A stretch of DNA of 64,000 nt from Clostridium_F caseinilyticum (GCF_046127645.1 NZ_CP175919.1), one strand, 5' to 3'. Positions 26,793 to 36,952 are shown, counted from the first letter of the stretch. Made by a program: numbers and translations. The notes: a model not told the origin generated them from the sequence alone.

Positions 26793-29414
26793 CTATATAC
26801 TAAATAATTTTGTTATTGCATTGTAAAGTTTTTGAGCTATTTGATTTTGATAAGAGTCACTATTTAACTTTCTAACTTCTATATCATTAGAAACAAATCC
26901 AGTTTCTACAAGAACAGAAGGCATATTAGCCCATTTAGTAACATATAAATTATGATCCCTTGTTCCTCTATTTGATGTGCCTAAAGAAGAGAACTCATTT
27001 ACTATAATTTGTGATAATAATTTACTTTTCAATGCTGCATCACATGGAGTTCTATCATAACTAACACCTTCATCATCACTATATATACCTGAATTGTCTA
27101 AATTAGGTCTATAGCTGCTATAGTGTGAACCATATCCATTAGCTGATGAACTATCAGCAGAATCAGCATGTATACTCATAAACAAATCAGCTTTTATGCT
27201 ATTAGCTACATTTATTCTATCTTCTAAATTTTGTGTTATTGAAGGATAGTTATAGTTATCTACCTTATCTCTAGTATAAATAACATTATAACCTTCTTTC
27301 TTCAACATATTTCCTAATTTCAAAGTAATCTTTTGTACTATATCTGATTCGTGTAAATACCCAGTTGCTTTAGAAGATAATGCTCCTGAATCCTTACCAC
27401 CATGCCCTGCATCTAAAACTATAGTTTTTATTAAATCACCTATTATAAAGTTCTTTTCTACATAAGAATCAACACTGTTAAGACTATATTTGTCTTTTAC
27501 ATTTACTTTGATAATATAGTTACTTTGATTACTTACTGAAAAAGTAGCTAATCTGTCTTCTTTATAGTCTCTTATCTTTACCCAATTTCCTTTACGGACA
27601 TCTTTTATCCAAAATTCATACAAAACCCCATTATTACTAGATGCATATCCTTTTATTGTATATGTTTTATTTAAATCTAATTTTGTATCTGTTATATATT
27701 TATTTCCTAGCATTATATCATAAGTCTGTATTTTGGCTTTTCCGGGATTTACGCCCTTAGTTGTTACTATAAATGTTTTTTCAACTTTTCCATCTAACTC
27801 TAAGTTGCTATTTTTGTCCTTTACATTTACTTTTATAATATACTGACCTGGTTTACTTGGAGTCCAATTAGCATATCTATCTTCTTTATAGTCTCTTATT
27901 TTTGTCCATACACCTGCTGATACATCCTTAACCCAAAATTCATATAATACTCTATTTTCACTGCTAGCATAGCCTTTTATTGTATATAACTTACTTAATT
28001 CTAAATTATTTGTTGTTATATACTTACTTCCTTCCATTATGTCATAGGTCTGTATTTTGGCTTTTCCGGGATTTGTTGCACTAGAAGCTACTGTAAATGT
28101 TTTTTCAACTTTTCCATCTAACTCTAAATTACTATTTTTATCTTTTACATTTACTTTTATAGCATATTGTCCAGATTTATTTGGAGTCCAATTTGCATAT
28201 CTATCTTCTTTATAGTCTCTTATTTTTGTCCATACGCCCACTGATACATCCTTAACCCAAAATTCATATAACACTCCATTTTCACTGCTAGCATAGCCTT
28301 TTATTGTATACAGCTTATTCATTTCTAAATTTTTACCTGTTATATACTTATTGCCTAACATTATATCATAAGTTTGTATTGTTGCCTTTCCTGGTTTTGC
28401 ATTCTCATCAATTACTGTAAATGTTTTTTCAACTTTTCCATCTAAATCTAAATTACTATTTTTATCTTTCACATTTACTTTTATAGCATATTGTCCAGGT
28501 TTATCTGGAGTCCAATTTGCATATTTATCTTCTTTATAATCTCTTATTTTTGTCCATGCACCTACTGATACATCCTTAACCCAAAATTCATATAATACTC
28601 CATTTTCACTGCTAGCATATCCTTTTATTGTATATAACTTATTCATTTCTAATTTATTTGTTGTTATATACTTACTTCCTTCCATTATGTCATAGGTCTG
28701 TATTTTAGCTTTTCCTGGTTTTATATTATTAGTATTATCTTCATAATCATTGGATAAATTTTTAGCTACTTTCATCATGCTCACTATATTTTTACCGTAA
28801 TTATTATCTGCAGCCCATCCTTCATCTGGATAATTAGGATTTTCTCCTATACCTAACCACTCAACATATGGACTTATTCCTCTTTTAACATATGTAAACC
28901 TTGGATCTACACAAGAACTTTTTAGTATCTCAGTACTACTATAAGCTTTTAAATGTTGAACAACTGCCCTTACTCCAGTTCTTACATCTTTAAAATAAGC
29001 ACCTTGCACACCGCCACCTGTAGCACCAATTCCTGCAAAATTATTTTGACACTCTTTTACATCCCCTGTAAATCTTAAAAAATTTGTTTCCTTCATTATT
29101 TGTGTAAAAACTACATCTGGTCTTATCCCTTCTAAATTAGCTTCTTGCCAAACTATAGAAATAAAATCTTTTATATCTTGGTCACTCTTTTCACTATTTC
29201 TAGTTCTAAAATAATTTAATGCTTGTTCTTGAGTTAATTCAGCTTGTCCTATTATAGTGGTAGCGCTACTAGCATGAACTTTAGATGAATATACACCATT
29301 TATAACGGTACTAATAAAAATTATTACCACAAAGTTTATAAATATCTTTTTTATCTTCATAATTTTCTTATTTCTCCTCCTTTCTGTAAATTTAAACATT
29401 TTCCCATAATTCAT
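26793..29414 (-). CDS. secreted bifunctional autolysin: glucosaminidase, four triple-tyrosine repeats, amidase
   Basis: An 873-residue exported peptidoglycan hydrolase. After a signal peptide (hydrophobic core about 24-40, likely cleavage after VHA at 48) comes a GH73-like glucosaminidase domain (about 58-225, QIMKETNFLRF with candidate catalytic Glu109). Four Y_Y_Y repeats follow (about 232-334, 341-443, 449-551, 557-659) with YEFWVKD, RDYKEDRYANWTP and VNVKDK motifs. The Amidase_3 domain (662-873) carries zinc ligands in DAGHGG (His671), HES (Glu689) and SIHAD (His759), with catalytic Glu837 in LVETGF. ATG 29414 has an ideal AAAGGAGGTGA; a second SD and ATG lie at 29360. It should cleave both glycan and amide bonds of the wall. 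Confidence 0.9.
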   Translation of the reverse strand: MNYGKMFKFTERRRNKKIMKIKKIFINFVVIIFISTVINGVYSSKVHASSATTIIGQAELTQEQALNYFRTRNSEKSDQDIKDFISIVWQEANLEGIRPDVVFTQIMKETNFLRFTGDVKECQNNFAGIGATGGGVQGAYFKDVRTGVRAVVQHLKAYSSTEILKSSCVDPRFTYVKRGISPYVEWLGIGENPNYPDEGWAADNNYGKNIVSMMKVAKNLSNDYEDNTNNIKPGKAKIQTYDIMEGSKYITTNKLEMNKLYTIKGYASSENGVLYEFWVKDVSVGAWTKIRDYKEDKYANWTPDKPGQYAIKVNVKDKNSNLDLDGKVEKTFTVIDENAKPGKATIQTYDIMLGNKYITGKNLEMNKLYTIKGYASSENGVLYEFWVKDVSVGVWTKIRDYKEDRYANWTPNKSGQYAIKVNVKDKNSNLELDGKVEKTFTVASSATNPGKAKIQTYDIMEGSKYITTNNLELSKLYTIKGYASSENRVLYEFWVKDVSAGVWTKIRDYKEDRYANWTPSKPGQYIIKVNVKDKNSNLELDGKVEKTFIVTTKGVNPGKAKIQTYDIMLGNKYITDTKLDLNKTYTIKGYASSNNGVLYEFWIKDVRKGNWVKIRDYKEDRLATFSVSNQSNYIIKVNVKDKYSLNSVDSYVEKNFIIGDLIKTIVLDAGHGGKDSGALSSKATGYLHESDIVQKITLKLGNMLKKEGYNVIYTRDKVDNYNYPSITQNLEDRINVANSIKADLFMSIHADSADSSSANGYGSHYSSYRPNLDNSGIYSDDEGVSYDRTPCDAALKSKLLSQIIVNEFSSLGTSNRGTRDHNLYVTKWANMPSVLVETGFVSNDIEVRKLNSDSYQNQIAQKLYNAITKLFSI
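27438..28721 (-). repeat. four tandem triple-tyrosine repeats
   Basis: Four in-frame units of about 324 bp (108 residues) within the bifunctional autolysin. They are clearly similar to, but more diverged than, the 315-bp units of the two neighbouring genes; the fourth copy is the most different. Confidence 0.85.
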
Positions 29415-29483
29415 AAATTCACCTCCTTTGTAAATTATTATATCATATGTTGATTTAAATTTTTATTTATATATTACATAAAA

Positions 29484-29526
29484 TAAAAAAATCACCAATC
29501 ATGGAATTAATTGATGATTTTTTATG
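29484..29526 (-). terminator. rho-independent terminator of the Ig/amidase autolysin gene
   Basis: AAAAAATCA and CAAT pair with ATTG and TGATTTTTT, with one mismatch between the blocks. The stem is flanked by A and T runs, so it may work in both directions. It lies between the stop at 29594 and the next gene's start at 29414. Confidence 0.65.
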
Positions 29527-29593
29527 CTTTAAAAGTCCTTCAACTAGAAGTTAATAAAAACTTTTATAATTAATTATCCTTTTCTTTATTAAT

Positions 29594-32233
29594 TTACATA
29601 AAACTAGTCCCTAATATTCCTTTAGCAATAGCCTCTGCACACTTTTGTTGGAACCAATCTGAATTTAAAAGTATTTCTTCGTTTCTATTATCTATAAATC
29701 CTAATTCAACCAATATAGAAGGACTTATAGTATTTTTTAAAACATAATATCCTGCTGTTTTAACACCTCTATCATATAAACCAATAGAATTTACAAGTTC
29801 CTTTTGAACTTTTTCTGCTGTTTCTTTTCCTTTCGCACTCCCATCATAATAATATGTTTCAGTCCCATTAGCTGACCCATTAAAACTATTAGTATGTATG
29901 CTTACATATAAATCTGTTTTATTACTATTGGCAATAGCTACTCTAGCGGCTAAATCTTGTGATTCATTTGAAGGCCAAGATACATTGTCACTAGTTCTAG
30001 TATAAATAACTTTAACTCCATTATTCTCTAAAATTTTTCCTAATTTTAAAGCCACTTTTAAAGTAACATCCTTTTCTTTTATTCCAGTCGGGCCTACAGC
30101 GCCACTGTCATATCCTCCATGTCCTGCATCAACAACTACTGTTTTAGCTCCTGCATTACTTATTACTGTAAATGTCTTTTCTACTTGAGAATCAGAAACA
30201 TTAGGACTAAATATATCTTTAACCTTAACAATAATTGCATATCTACCTAATTTTGTAGGTGTCCAATTTGCATATCTATCTTCGTTAAAGTCTCTTATTT
30301 TGATTAAGCTTCCTGTATTTAAATCTTTAACCCAAAATTCATACAAGGCTTTATTAGTACTATTTGCATATCCTTTTATAGTATATGTTTTTCCTATTTC
30401 TAACTGATATGATGTTATATATTTATCTCCTAGCATTATATCGTAAGTTTGTATTGTTGCTTTTCCTTGCTCACAATCTACATTAAAACTTTTCTCTACT
30501 TTTCCATCTACACTTGCACTACTATACTTATCTTTTACATTCACTGCTATTACAAATTGACCACTTTTATTTGGTGTCCAATTTGCATATCTGTCCTCTT
30601 TATAATCCCTTATCTTTGTCCAAACTCCTGTTGATACTTCCTTTACCCAGAATTCATACAATACTCCATTTGGACTGCTTGCATAACCTTTAATTGTGTA
30701 TGTCTTACCTGATGACAGCTTACTGCTTGTTATATATTGATCCCCTAACATTATATCGTAAGTTTGTATTGTTGCCTTTCCTGACTGTGTCTCAACTGTA
30801 AATGTCTTTTCTATTCTTCCATCTATATTAGCATTACTATATTTATCTTTTACACTTACTGCTATTACGTATTGTCCATTTTTACTTGGTGTCCAATTTG
30901 CATATCTGTCTTCTTTATAATCCCTTATCTTTGTCCAAACTCCTGTTGATGCTTCTTTCACCCAAAATTCATATAATACTCCATTTGGACTACTTGCATA
31001 GCCTTTTATTGTATATTCTTTTCCTGTTGACAGCTTACCGTTTGTTATATATTGATTTCCTAACATTATATCGTATGTCTGTATTGTTGCCTTTCCCCAT
31101 TGTGTCTCAACTGTGAATGTCTTTTCTATTCTTCCATCTATATTTGCATTACTATATTTATCTTTTACATTTACTGCTATTACATATTGTTCATTTTTGT
31201 TTGGTGTCCAATTTGCATATCTATCTTCGTTATAATCCCTTATCTTGGTCCAAACTCCTGTTGATGTCTCTTTCACCCAAAATTCATATAATACTCCATT
31301 TGGACTACTTGCATAGCCTTTTATTGTATATTCTTTTCCTGTTGACAACTTACCGTTTGTTATATACTGATTCCCTAACATTATATCGTATGTCTGTATT
31401 GTTGCCTTTCCCGATTGTGTCTCTACTGTAAATGTCTTTTCTATTCTTCCATCCATATTGGCATTACTGTATTTATCTTTTACATTTACTGCTACTACAT
31501 ATTGTCCACTTTTACTTGGTGTCCAATTTGCATATCTATCTTCTTTATAATCTCTTATCTTTGTCCAAACTCCTGTTGATGCTTCTTTCACCCAAAATTC
31601 ATATAATACTCCATTTGTACTGCTTGCATAACCTTTTATTGTGTACGTTTGACCAGATGATAATTTACTGTTTATTATATACTGATTTCCTAACATTATA
31701 TCGTATGTCTGTATTGTTGCCTTTCCAGTTAAAGGCACTGATGATGCTCTTGCTTCTGTATATGTATTATTATTTAATATATTATTTTCTTCACTTTGTA
31801 ATTTATTATTTTCCACTGTTTTTTTCTGTTGATTTTCAACATATATCTTTAAGCTTTTTTCTTCTTTTTGTTCATTTTCATCTATAGCTATAATTTTTAA
31901 TAAGTGTTCTCCACTTCTAATATGAGAAATATCGTTTTGATATTGAAATTTAGTTGCATAAACGTTATCTTCACTTGCTAATTCTTCTGTTTTAGCCTGT
32001 CCTATTTTTTCATTATTTAAATAAATTTCTATTAATTTTACTTTTTCCTTAGAATCTATAGTTCCATTCACATTCAATTCATTATCATTAATTATCTTAT
32101 TTTCCTTTGGAGCTTCTAAATTTATAATTAAATTATTATAAGCATGTACATGTATAGGCAATATTAATAATCCAATTATAAAAAAAAGTGAAATAATATT
32201 TAAACTTAAAAAGATCCTTTTTTTATTTAGCAT
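29594..32233 (-). CDS. secreted autolysin: Ig-like domain, five triple-tyrosine repeats, amidase
   Basis: An 879-residue exported N-acetylmuramoyl-L-alanine amidase. The signal peptide (1-31) ends HVHA. A bacterial Ig-like domain (about 35-132) is followed by a Lys/Asn/Glu-rich linker, then five triple-tyrosine repeats of 105 residues (about 170-694), each beginning GKATIQTYDIMLG. The C-terminal Amidase_3 domain (about 697-879) has VDAGHGGYDSG, KEKDVTLKVA, VSIHTNSF and ILVELGFIDN, giving the expected His, Glu, His and catalytic Glu. The first 165 residues are nearly the same as in the 32443-35955 protein, showing recent duplication or exchange of catalytic ends. Confidence 0.9.
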   Translation of the reverse strand: MLNKKRIFLSLNIISLFFIIGLLILPIHVHAYNNLIINLEAPKENKIINDNELNVNGTIDSKEKVKLIEIYLNNEKIGQAKTEELASEDNVYATKFQYQNDISHIRSGEHLLKIIAIDENEQKEEKSLKIYVENQQKKTVENNKLQSEENNILNNNTYTEARASSVPLTGKATIQTYDIMLGNQYIINSKLSSGQTYTIKGYASSTNGVLYEFWVKEASTGVWTKIRDYKEDRYANWTPSKSGQYVVAVNVKDKYSNANMDGRIEKTFTVETQSGKATIQTYDIMLGNQYITNGKLSTGKEYTIKGYASSPNGVLYEFWVKETSTGVWTKIRDYNEDRYANWTPNKNEQYVIAVNVKDKYSNANIDGRIEKTFTVETQWGKATIQTYDIMLGNQYITNGKLSTGKEYTIKGYASSPNGVLYEFWVKEASTGVWTKIRDYKEDRYANWTPSKNGQYVIAVSVKDKYSNANIDGRIEKTFTVETQSGKATIQTYDIMLGDQYITSSKLSSGKTYTIKGYASSPNGVLYEFWVKEVSTGVWTKIRDYKEDRYANWTPNKSGQFVIAVNVKDKYSSASVDGKVEKSFNVDCEQGKATIQTYDIMLGDKYITSYQLEIGKTYTIKGYANSTNKALYEFWVKDLNTGSLIKIRDFNEDRYANWTPTKLGRYAIIVKVKDIFSPNVSDSQVEKTFTVISNAGAKTVVVDAGHGGYDSGAVGPTGIKEKDVTLKVALKLGKILENNGVKVIYTRTSDNVSWPSNESQDLAARVAIANSNKTDLYVSIHTNSFNGSANGTETYYYDGSAKGKETAEKVQKELVNSIGLYDRGVKTAGYYVLKNTISPSILVELGFIDNRNEEILLNSDWFQQKCAEAIAKGILGTSFM
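30152..31726 (-). repeat. five 315-bp tandem repeats (triple-tyrosine domain)
   Basis: Direct in-frame repeats of 315 bp (105 residues). Units 1-4 are nearly identical at DNA level; unit 5 is more diverged, beginning GKATIQTYDIMLGDKYITSY. The same unit recurs in the gene at 32443-35955. Confidence 0.9.
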
Positions 32234-32391
32234 AAACTCACCCTTTCAATTGTTATTATAATCCATATAAATATCTTTACAATTTATCATTTTATATGTA
32301 ACTTACAATTTAAATGTTATTCTAATTGTAAAATATAAATATTATAGGAATACTATTTTAAATCATTATATCATTTAACATAAATGTAAAA

Positions 32392-32441
32392 AAGGACTAT
32401 CTTAAAATAGAAATCATTTTCTATTTTAAGATAGTTTTTTA
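32392..32441 (-). terminator. rho-independent terminator of the Ig/glucosaminidase autolysin gene
   Basis: ACTATCTTAAAATAGA (32396-32411) pairs perfectly with TCTATTTTAAGATAGT (32420-32435). T-runs lie on both outer sides, so the structure may be bidirectional. Confidence 0.85.
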
Positions 32442-32442
32442 T

Positions 32443-35400
32443 CTATTTAAAAATTGGTATATCAAAATTCAATGTAACTCCACTCAATTCATCTATTACT
32501 TTCTTTATATTTCCAATTTGATTATATACCCATCTTACATCTGTTGCATATTGATGTACTGTTGGATTCCCTGGATTCCATCTCATCTTATACAGTGTAT
32601 CTTGTTTATATGTTGTATTATTTATATACCCTGATGAAATCCATTTAGCGCCTCCTTTAATGGCCAAATCTATTGAAAACCATCCCTGTTCATAAGCATA
32701 TTTAGATCCTTGTCCTATAGGATCGCTATCTACAGCATTTATACCAAATAAATTGTAAACCATTTTCCCATTAACTACTACACCTTTAGCTAACGTTGAT
32801 GTACCATTTCCTGTTTCTAAAATGGCATGAGCCACTAAATATATAGGACTTACATTACTTTCTCTTCCTGCATCAATAAATATTTGCCCTTTTCCTTCTA
32901 GCACACCTTTACCTTTAAGTATACTATTTAGTTGTTCTGCTGTAGTGCATTCATTATAACTTAATTGTAAAAATTGATATTGTCCAATATCATCATATAT
33001 CTGATTAGTTGGATCTATATATTCTCTAGCTTTTGACTTAATATAATCATATTGTTGATCACTCTGAACCCAATTAACTCCATTTATATCAGTTGAATAT
33101 CCCTTTTTACCGTTTTTTATAATAGCATATCTCCATTCATAAGTATTTTTTTCTGGTATATACATATGATAAGCTGGTCTATTATCCATTTGTTTGTTTA
33201 CCATCTCATCTAATGTCATATCATAATATGATTTCTTATAATTCTTAACTAAGCCATCTTCACCTATTATCGTAAAGGCTTTTTCTATTTGAGAATCAAA
33301 AGCACTAGAACTAAATATATCTTTAACTTTAACAATAATTGAATATCTACCTGATTTTGAAGGGATCCAGTTTGCATATCTATCTTCGTTAAAGTCTCTT
33401 ATTTTTGTTAAGTTTCCTGTATTTAAATCTTTAATCCAAAATTCATACAAAACTCTATTCATACTACTTGCATAACCTTTTATTGTATATGTTTTGCCTA
33501 TTTCTAACTGATATGATGTTATATATTGCTCACCTAGCATTATATCGTAAGTTTGTATTGTTGCTTTCCCTTCAGTATAATCGACATAAAAACTTTTTTC
33601 TACTCTTCCATCTATATTCTCATTACTATATTTATCTTTTACATTTACTGCTATTACATATTGTCCACTTTTACTTGGTGTCCAATTTGCATATCTATCC
33701 TCTTTGTAATCTCTTACCTTCGTCCAAACTCCTGTTGATACTTCCTTTACCCAGAATTCATACAATACTCCATTTGGACTGCTTGCATAACCTTTTATTG
33801 TGTATGTTTTACCTGATGACAACTTACCGTTTGTTATATACTGATTTCCTAACATTATATCGTAGGTTTGTATTGTTGCTTTTCCAGCTTGTATTTCTAC
33901 TGTAAATGTCTTTTCTACTCTTCCATCTATATTTGCAGTACTAAATTTATCTTTTACATTTACTGCTATTACATATTGTCCACTTTTATTTGGTGTCCAA
34001 TTTGCATATCTATCCTCTTTGTAATCACTTATCTTTGTCCAAACTCCTGTTGATACTTCCTTTACCCAGAATTCATACAATACTCCATTTGGACTGCTTG
34101 CATAACCTTTTATTGTGTATGTTTTGCCTGATGACAGCTTACCGCTTGTTATATATTGATCCCCTAACATTATATCGTAAGTTTGTATTGTTGCCTTTCC
34201 TGATTGTGTCTCAACTGTAAATGTCTTTTCTATTCTTCCATCTAAATTTGCATTACTATATTTATCTTTTACATTTACTGCTATTACATATTGCCCATTT
34301 TTGCTTGGTGTCCAATTTGCATATCTGTCCTCTTTATAATCCCTTATCTTTGTCCAAACTCCTGTTGATACTTCCTTCACCCAGAATTCATACAATACTC
34401 CATTTGGACTGCTTGCATAACCTTTTATTGTGTATGTTTTGCCTGATGACAGCTTACCGTTTGTTATATACTGATTTCCTAACATTATATCGTATGTCTG
34501 TATTGCCGCTTTTCCAGCTTGTATTTCTACTGTAAATGTCTTTTCTATTCTTCCATCTACATTTGCATTACTATATTTATCTTTTACATTTACTGCTATT
34601 ACATATTGCCCATTCTTGCTTGGTGTCCAATTTGCATATCTGTCCTCTTTATAATCCCTTATCTTTGTCCAAACTCCTGTTGATACTTCCTTCACCCAGA
34701 ATTCATACAATACTCCATTTGGACTACTTGCATATCCTTTTATTGTATATGTTTTACCTGATGACAGCTTACTGCTTGTTATATACTGATCTCCTAACAT
34801 TATATCGTATGTCTGTATTGCCGCTTTTCCAGCTTGTATTTCTACTGTAAATGTCTTTTCTATTCTTCCATCTACATTTGCATTACTATATTTATCTTTT
34901 ACATTTACTGCTATTACATATTGTCCATTTTTACTTGGTGTCCAATTTGCATATCTGTCCTCTTTATAATCTCTTATCTTTGTCCAAACTCCTGTTGATG
35001 CTTCTTTCACCCAAAATTCATACAATACTCCATTTGGACTACTTGCATATCCTTTTATTGTATATGTTTTACCTGATGACAGCTTACTGCTTGTTATATA
35101 CTGATCTCCTAACATTATATCGTATGTCTGTATTGTCGCTTTTCCAGCTTGTATTTCTACTGTAAATGTTTTTTCCACTCTTCCATCTACATTTGCATTA
35201 CTATATTTATCTTTTACATTTACTGCTATTACATATTGTCCATTTTTATTTGGTGTCCAATTTGCATACCTATCTTCTTTATAATCTCTTATCTTTGTCC
35301 AAACTCCTGTTGATGCTTCCTTTACCCAGAATTCATACAATACTCCATTTGGACTACTTGCATATCCTTTTATTGTATATGTTTTGCCTGATGACAGCTT

Positions 35401-35955
35401 ACCGCTTGTTATATACTGATTCCCTAACATTATATCGTATGTCTGTATTGTTGCCTTTCCAGTTAAAGGCACTGATGATGCTTTTGTTTCTTTATATGTA
35501 TTATTATTTTCTTCACTTTGTAATTTATTATTTTCCACTGTTTTTTTCTGTTGATTTTCAACATATATCTTTAAGCTTTTTTCTTCTTTTTGTTCATTTT
35601 CATCTATAGCTATAATTTTTAATAAATGTTCCCCACTTTTAATATTATCAATATCCTTTTTATATTGAAACTTAGTTGTATGGATGCTATCCTTACTTAT
35701 TGATACTTCCGCTTCAGCTTGTCCTATCTTTTCATTATTTAAATAAACTTCTATTGATTTTACTTTTTCCTTAGAATCTATACTCCCCTTCACATTCAAC
35801 TCATTACCATTAAGTATTTCATTTTCCTTTGGAACTTCTAAATTTATAATTAAATTATTATAAGCTTGTACATTTTTAGGCAATATTAATAATCCAATTA
35901 TAAAAAAAAGTGAAATAATACTTAAACCTAAATAGCTCCTTTTTTTATTTATCAT
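32443..35955 (-). CDS. secreted autolysin: Ig-like domain, seven triple-tyrosine repeats, glucosaminidase
   Basis: A 1170-residue exported protein. The signal peptide (ending about VQA at 31) and an Ig-like domain (about 35-132) precede seven 105-residue triple-tyrosine repeats (about 166-900). The C-terminal 265 residues form a GH73-like glucosaminidase: ESNVSPIYLVAHAILETGNG (candidate catalytic Glu), YNLFGINAVDSDPI, KGGAKWISSGYI and YKMRWNPGNP, with HQYATDV near the end. This end resembles Clostridium and Bacillus N-acetylglucosaminidases of the LytD/AcmA type. The repeats probably bind wall polymer or act as spacers. ATG 35955 follows AAAGGGTGAGTTT. The catalytic domain differs from its neighbour although the first 900 residues are nearly alike. 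Confidence 0.9.
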   Translation of the reverse strand: MINKKRSYLGLSIISLFFIIGLLILPKNVQAYNNLIINLEVPKENEILNGNELNVKGSIDSKEKVKSIEVYLNNEKIGQAEAEVSISKDSIHTTKFQYKKDIDNIKSGEHLLKIIAIDENEQKEEKSLKIYVENQQKKTVENNKLQSEENNNTYKETKASSVPLTGKATIQTYDIMLGNQYITSGKLSSGKTYTIKGYASSPNGVLYEFWVKEASTGVWTKIRDYKEDRYANWTPNKNGQYVIAVNVKDKYSNANVDGRVEKTFTVEIQAGKATIQTYDIMLGDQYITSSKLSSGKTYTIKGYASSPNGVLYEFWVKEASTGVWTKIRDYKEDRYANWTPSKNGQYVIAVNVKDKYSNANVDGRIEKTFTVEIQAGKAAIQTYDIMLGDQYITSSKLSSGKTYTIKGYASSPNGVLYEFWVKEVSTGVWTKIRDYKEDRYANWTPSKNGQYVIAVNVKDKYSNANVDGRIEKTFTVEIQAGKAAIQTYDIMLGNQYITNGKLSSGKTYTIKGYASSPNGVLYEFWVKEVSTGVWTKIRDYKEDRYANWTPSKNGQYVIAVNVKDKYSNANLDGRIEKTFTVETQSGKATIQTYDIMLGDQYITSGKLSSGKTYTIKGYASSPNGVLYEFWVKEVSTGVWTKISDYKEDRYANWTPNKSGQYVIAVNVKDKFSTANIDGRVEKTFTVEIQAGKATIQTYDIMLGNQYITNGKLSSGKTYTIKGYASSPNGVLYEFWVKEVSTGVWTKVRDYKEDRYANWTPSKSGQYVIAVNVKDKYSNENIDGRVEKSFYVDYTEGKATIQTYDIMLGEQYITSYQLEIGKTYTIKGYASSMNRVLYEFWIKDLNTGNLTKIRDFNEDRYANWIPSKSGRYSIIVKVKDIFSSSAFDSQIEKAFTIIGEDGLVKNYKKSYYDMTLDEMVNKQMDNRPAYHMYIPEKNTYEWRYAIIKNGKKGYSTDINGVNWVQSDQQYDYIKSKAREYIDPTNQIYDDIGQYQFLQLSYNECTTAEQLNSILKGKGVLEGKGQIFIDAGRESNVSPIYLVAHAILETGNGTSTLAKGVVVNGKMVYNLFGINAVDSDPIGQGSKYAYEQGWFSIDLAIKGGAKWISSGYINNTTYKQDTLYKMRWNPGNPTVHQYATDVRWVYNQIGNIKKVIDELSGVTLNFDIPIFK
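33256..35460 (-). repeat. seven 315-bp tandem repeats (triple-tyrosine domain)
   Basis: Seven direct in-frame repeats with an exact period of 315 bp. Middle units differ at only a few positions; the last unit (GKATIQTYDIMLGEQYITSY) is diverged in the same way as the last unit of the neighbouring gene, which points to shared ancestry of the whole array. Confidence 0.9.
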
Positions 35956-36026
35956 AAACTCACCCTTTCAATAATTGTCTTTGTAAATTTATCGTATTCT
36001 TTATAAATATTTTTACAGTATTAAAT

Positions 36027-36057
36027 AAAAAAAGATGGTTTTTTACCATCTTTTTTT
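36027..36057 (-). terminator. rho-independent terminator of galU
   Basis: AAAAAAAGATGG and CCATCTTTTTTT form a strong stem with a seven-base loop, overlapping the galU stop codon. Confidence 0.85.
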
Positions 36058-36952
36058 ATTTAGTTTCAAATAATATAGCAAATTCTTTATTGTTTTGCAA
36101 TTTTTGTAGATATTCCACGAAATTTGTATTCAACGATTCTCTCCTCAAGGCGTATTCTATGGTAGCCTCAAGAAATCCTAATTTATCTCCAACATCATAT
36201 CTTCTACCTTCAAAGTTATATGCATACATAGCTTCCTGATTAATCAAAGTTTTCAATGCATCTGTAAGCTGTATTTCCCCACCTTTTCCTGGTTTTGTCT
36301 TTTCTAAAATATCAAATATAGAAGGACTTATAATATATCTTCCTAATATAGCCATATTAGATGGAGCCTCCTCTTTAGAAGGTTTTTCTACTAAATCCTT
36401 TATCTTATATATTCTATCCTCTATAAACATGCCTTTTACAATACCATATTTATGTACATCTTCTTCTGGTACTTCTTGTACACCTACTATAGTTGTTTGA
36501 TATTCATTATAGCACTTTATGAGTTGCTTTAAACAAGGTTCCATACTATAAACTACATCATCTCCAAGCATTACTGCAAATGGTTCATTACCAACAAAAG
36601 TCTTAGCACAACTTATAGCATGCCCTAGTCCTTTAGGTTCCTTTTGTCTTATATAATATATTTCAGCCATATTAGATATATCTTTAACCATAGAAAGCAT
36701 TTCAGCCTTCCCCTTTTCCTCTAATTCCTTTTCCAATTCTATAGATTTATCAAAATGATCCTCTATAGCCCTTTTGTTTCTTCCTGTTATTATTAATATT
36801 TGTTCTATACCAGATTTTACAGCTTCCTCTATTATATATTGTATAGTTGGTTTATCAACTATAGGTAACATTTCTTTCGGCTGAGCTTTAGTTGCAGGTA
36901 AAAATCTTGTTCCCAATCCTGCTGCAGGAATTATAGCCTTTTTGACTTTCAT
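36056..36952 (-). CDS. galU: UTP-glucose-1-phosphate uridylyltransferase
   Basis: Makes UDP-glucose from UTP and glucose-1-phosphate in the cytoplasm, feeding surface polysaccharide and teichoic acid synthesis. I start it at ATG 36952 behind AAGGGGT; the longer frame to 37030 would overlap the TPR gene and lacks a conserved N-terminus. The 298-residue protein begins MKVKKAIIPAAGLGTRFLPA, followed by KEMLPIVDKPTIQYIIEEAV, AVMLGDDVV, LVEKPS, and GGEIQLTDAL, all GalU landmarks. The phosphohexomutase at 38222-39949 provides its sugar-phosphate substrate, so the three-gene group is metabolically coherent. Confidence 0.94.
   Translation of the reverse strand: MKVKKAIIPAAGLGTRFLPATKAQPKEMLPIVDKPTIQYIIEEAVKSGIEQILIITGRNKRAIEDHFDKSIELEKELEEKGKAEMLSMVKDISNMAEIYYIRQKEPKGLGHAISCAKTFVGNEPFAVMLGDDVVYSMEPCLKQLIKCYNEYQTTIVGVQEVPEEDVHKYGIVKGMFIEDRIYKIKDLVEKPSKEEAPSNMAILGRYIISPSIFDILEKTKPGKGGEIQLTDALKTLINQEAMYAYNFEGRRYDVGDKLGFLEATIEYALRRESLNTNFVEYLQKLQNNKEFAILFETK

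Noticed and set aside
30449..35609. Series of plus-strand frames opposite the autolysin repeats
   Set aside because: They repeat with the 315-bp period of the real genes, are Leu/Tyr/His-rich shadows and lack start signals.
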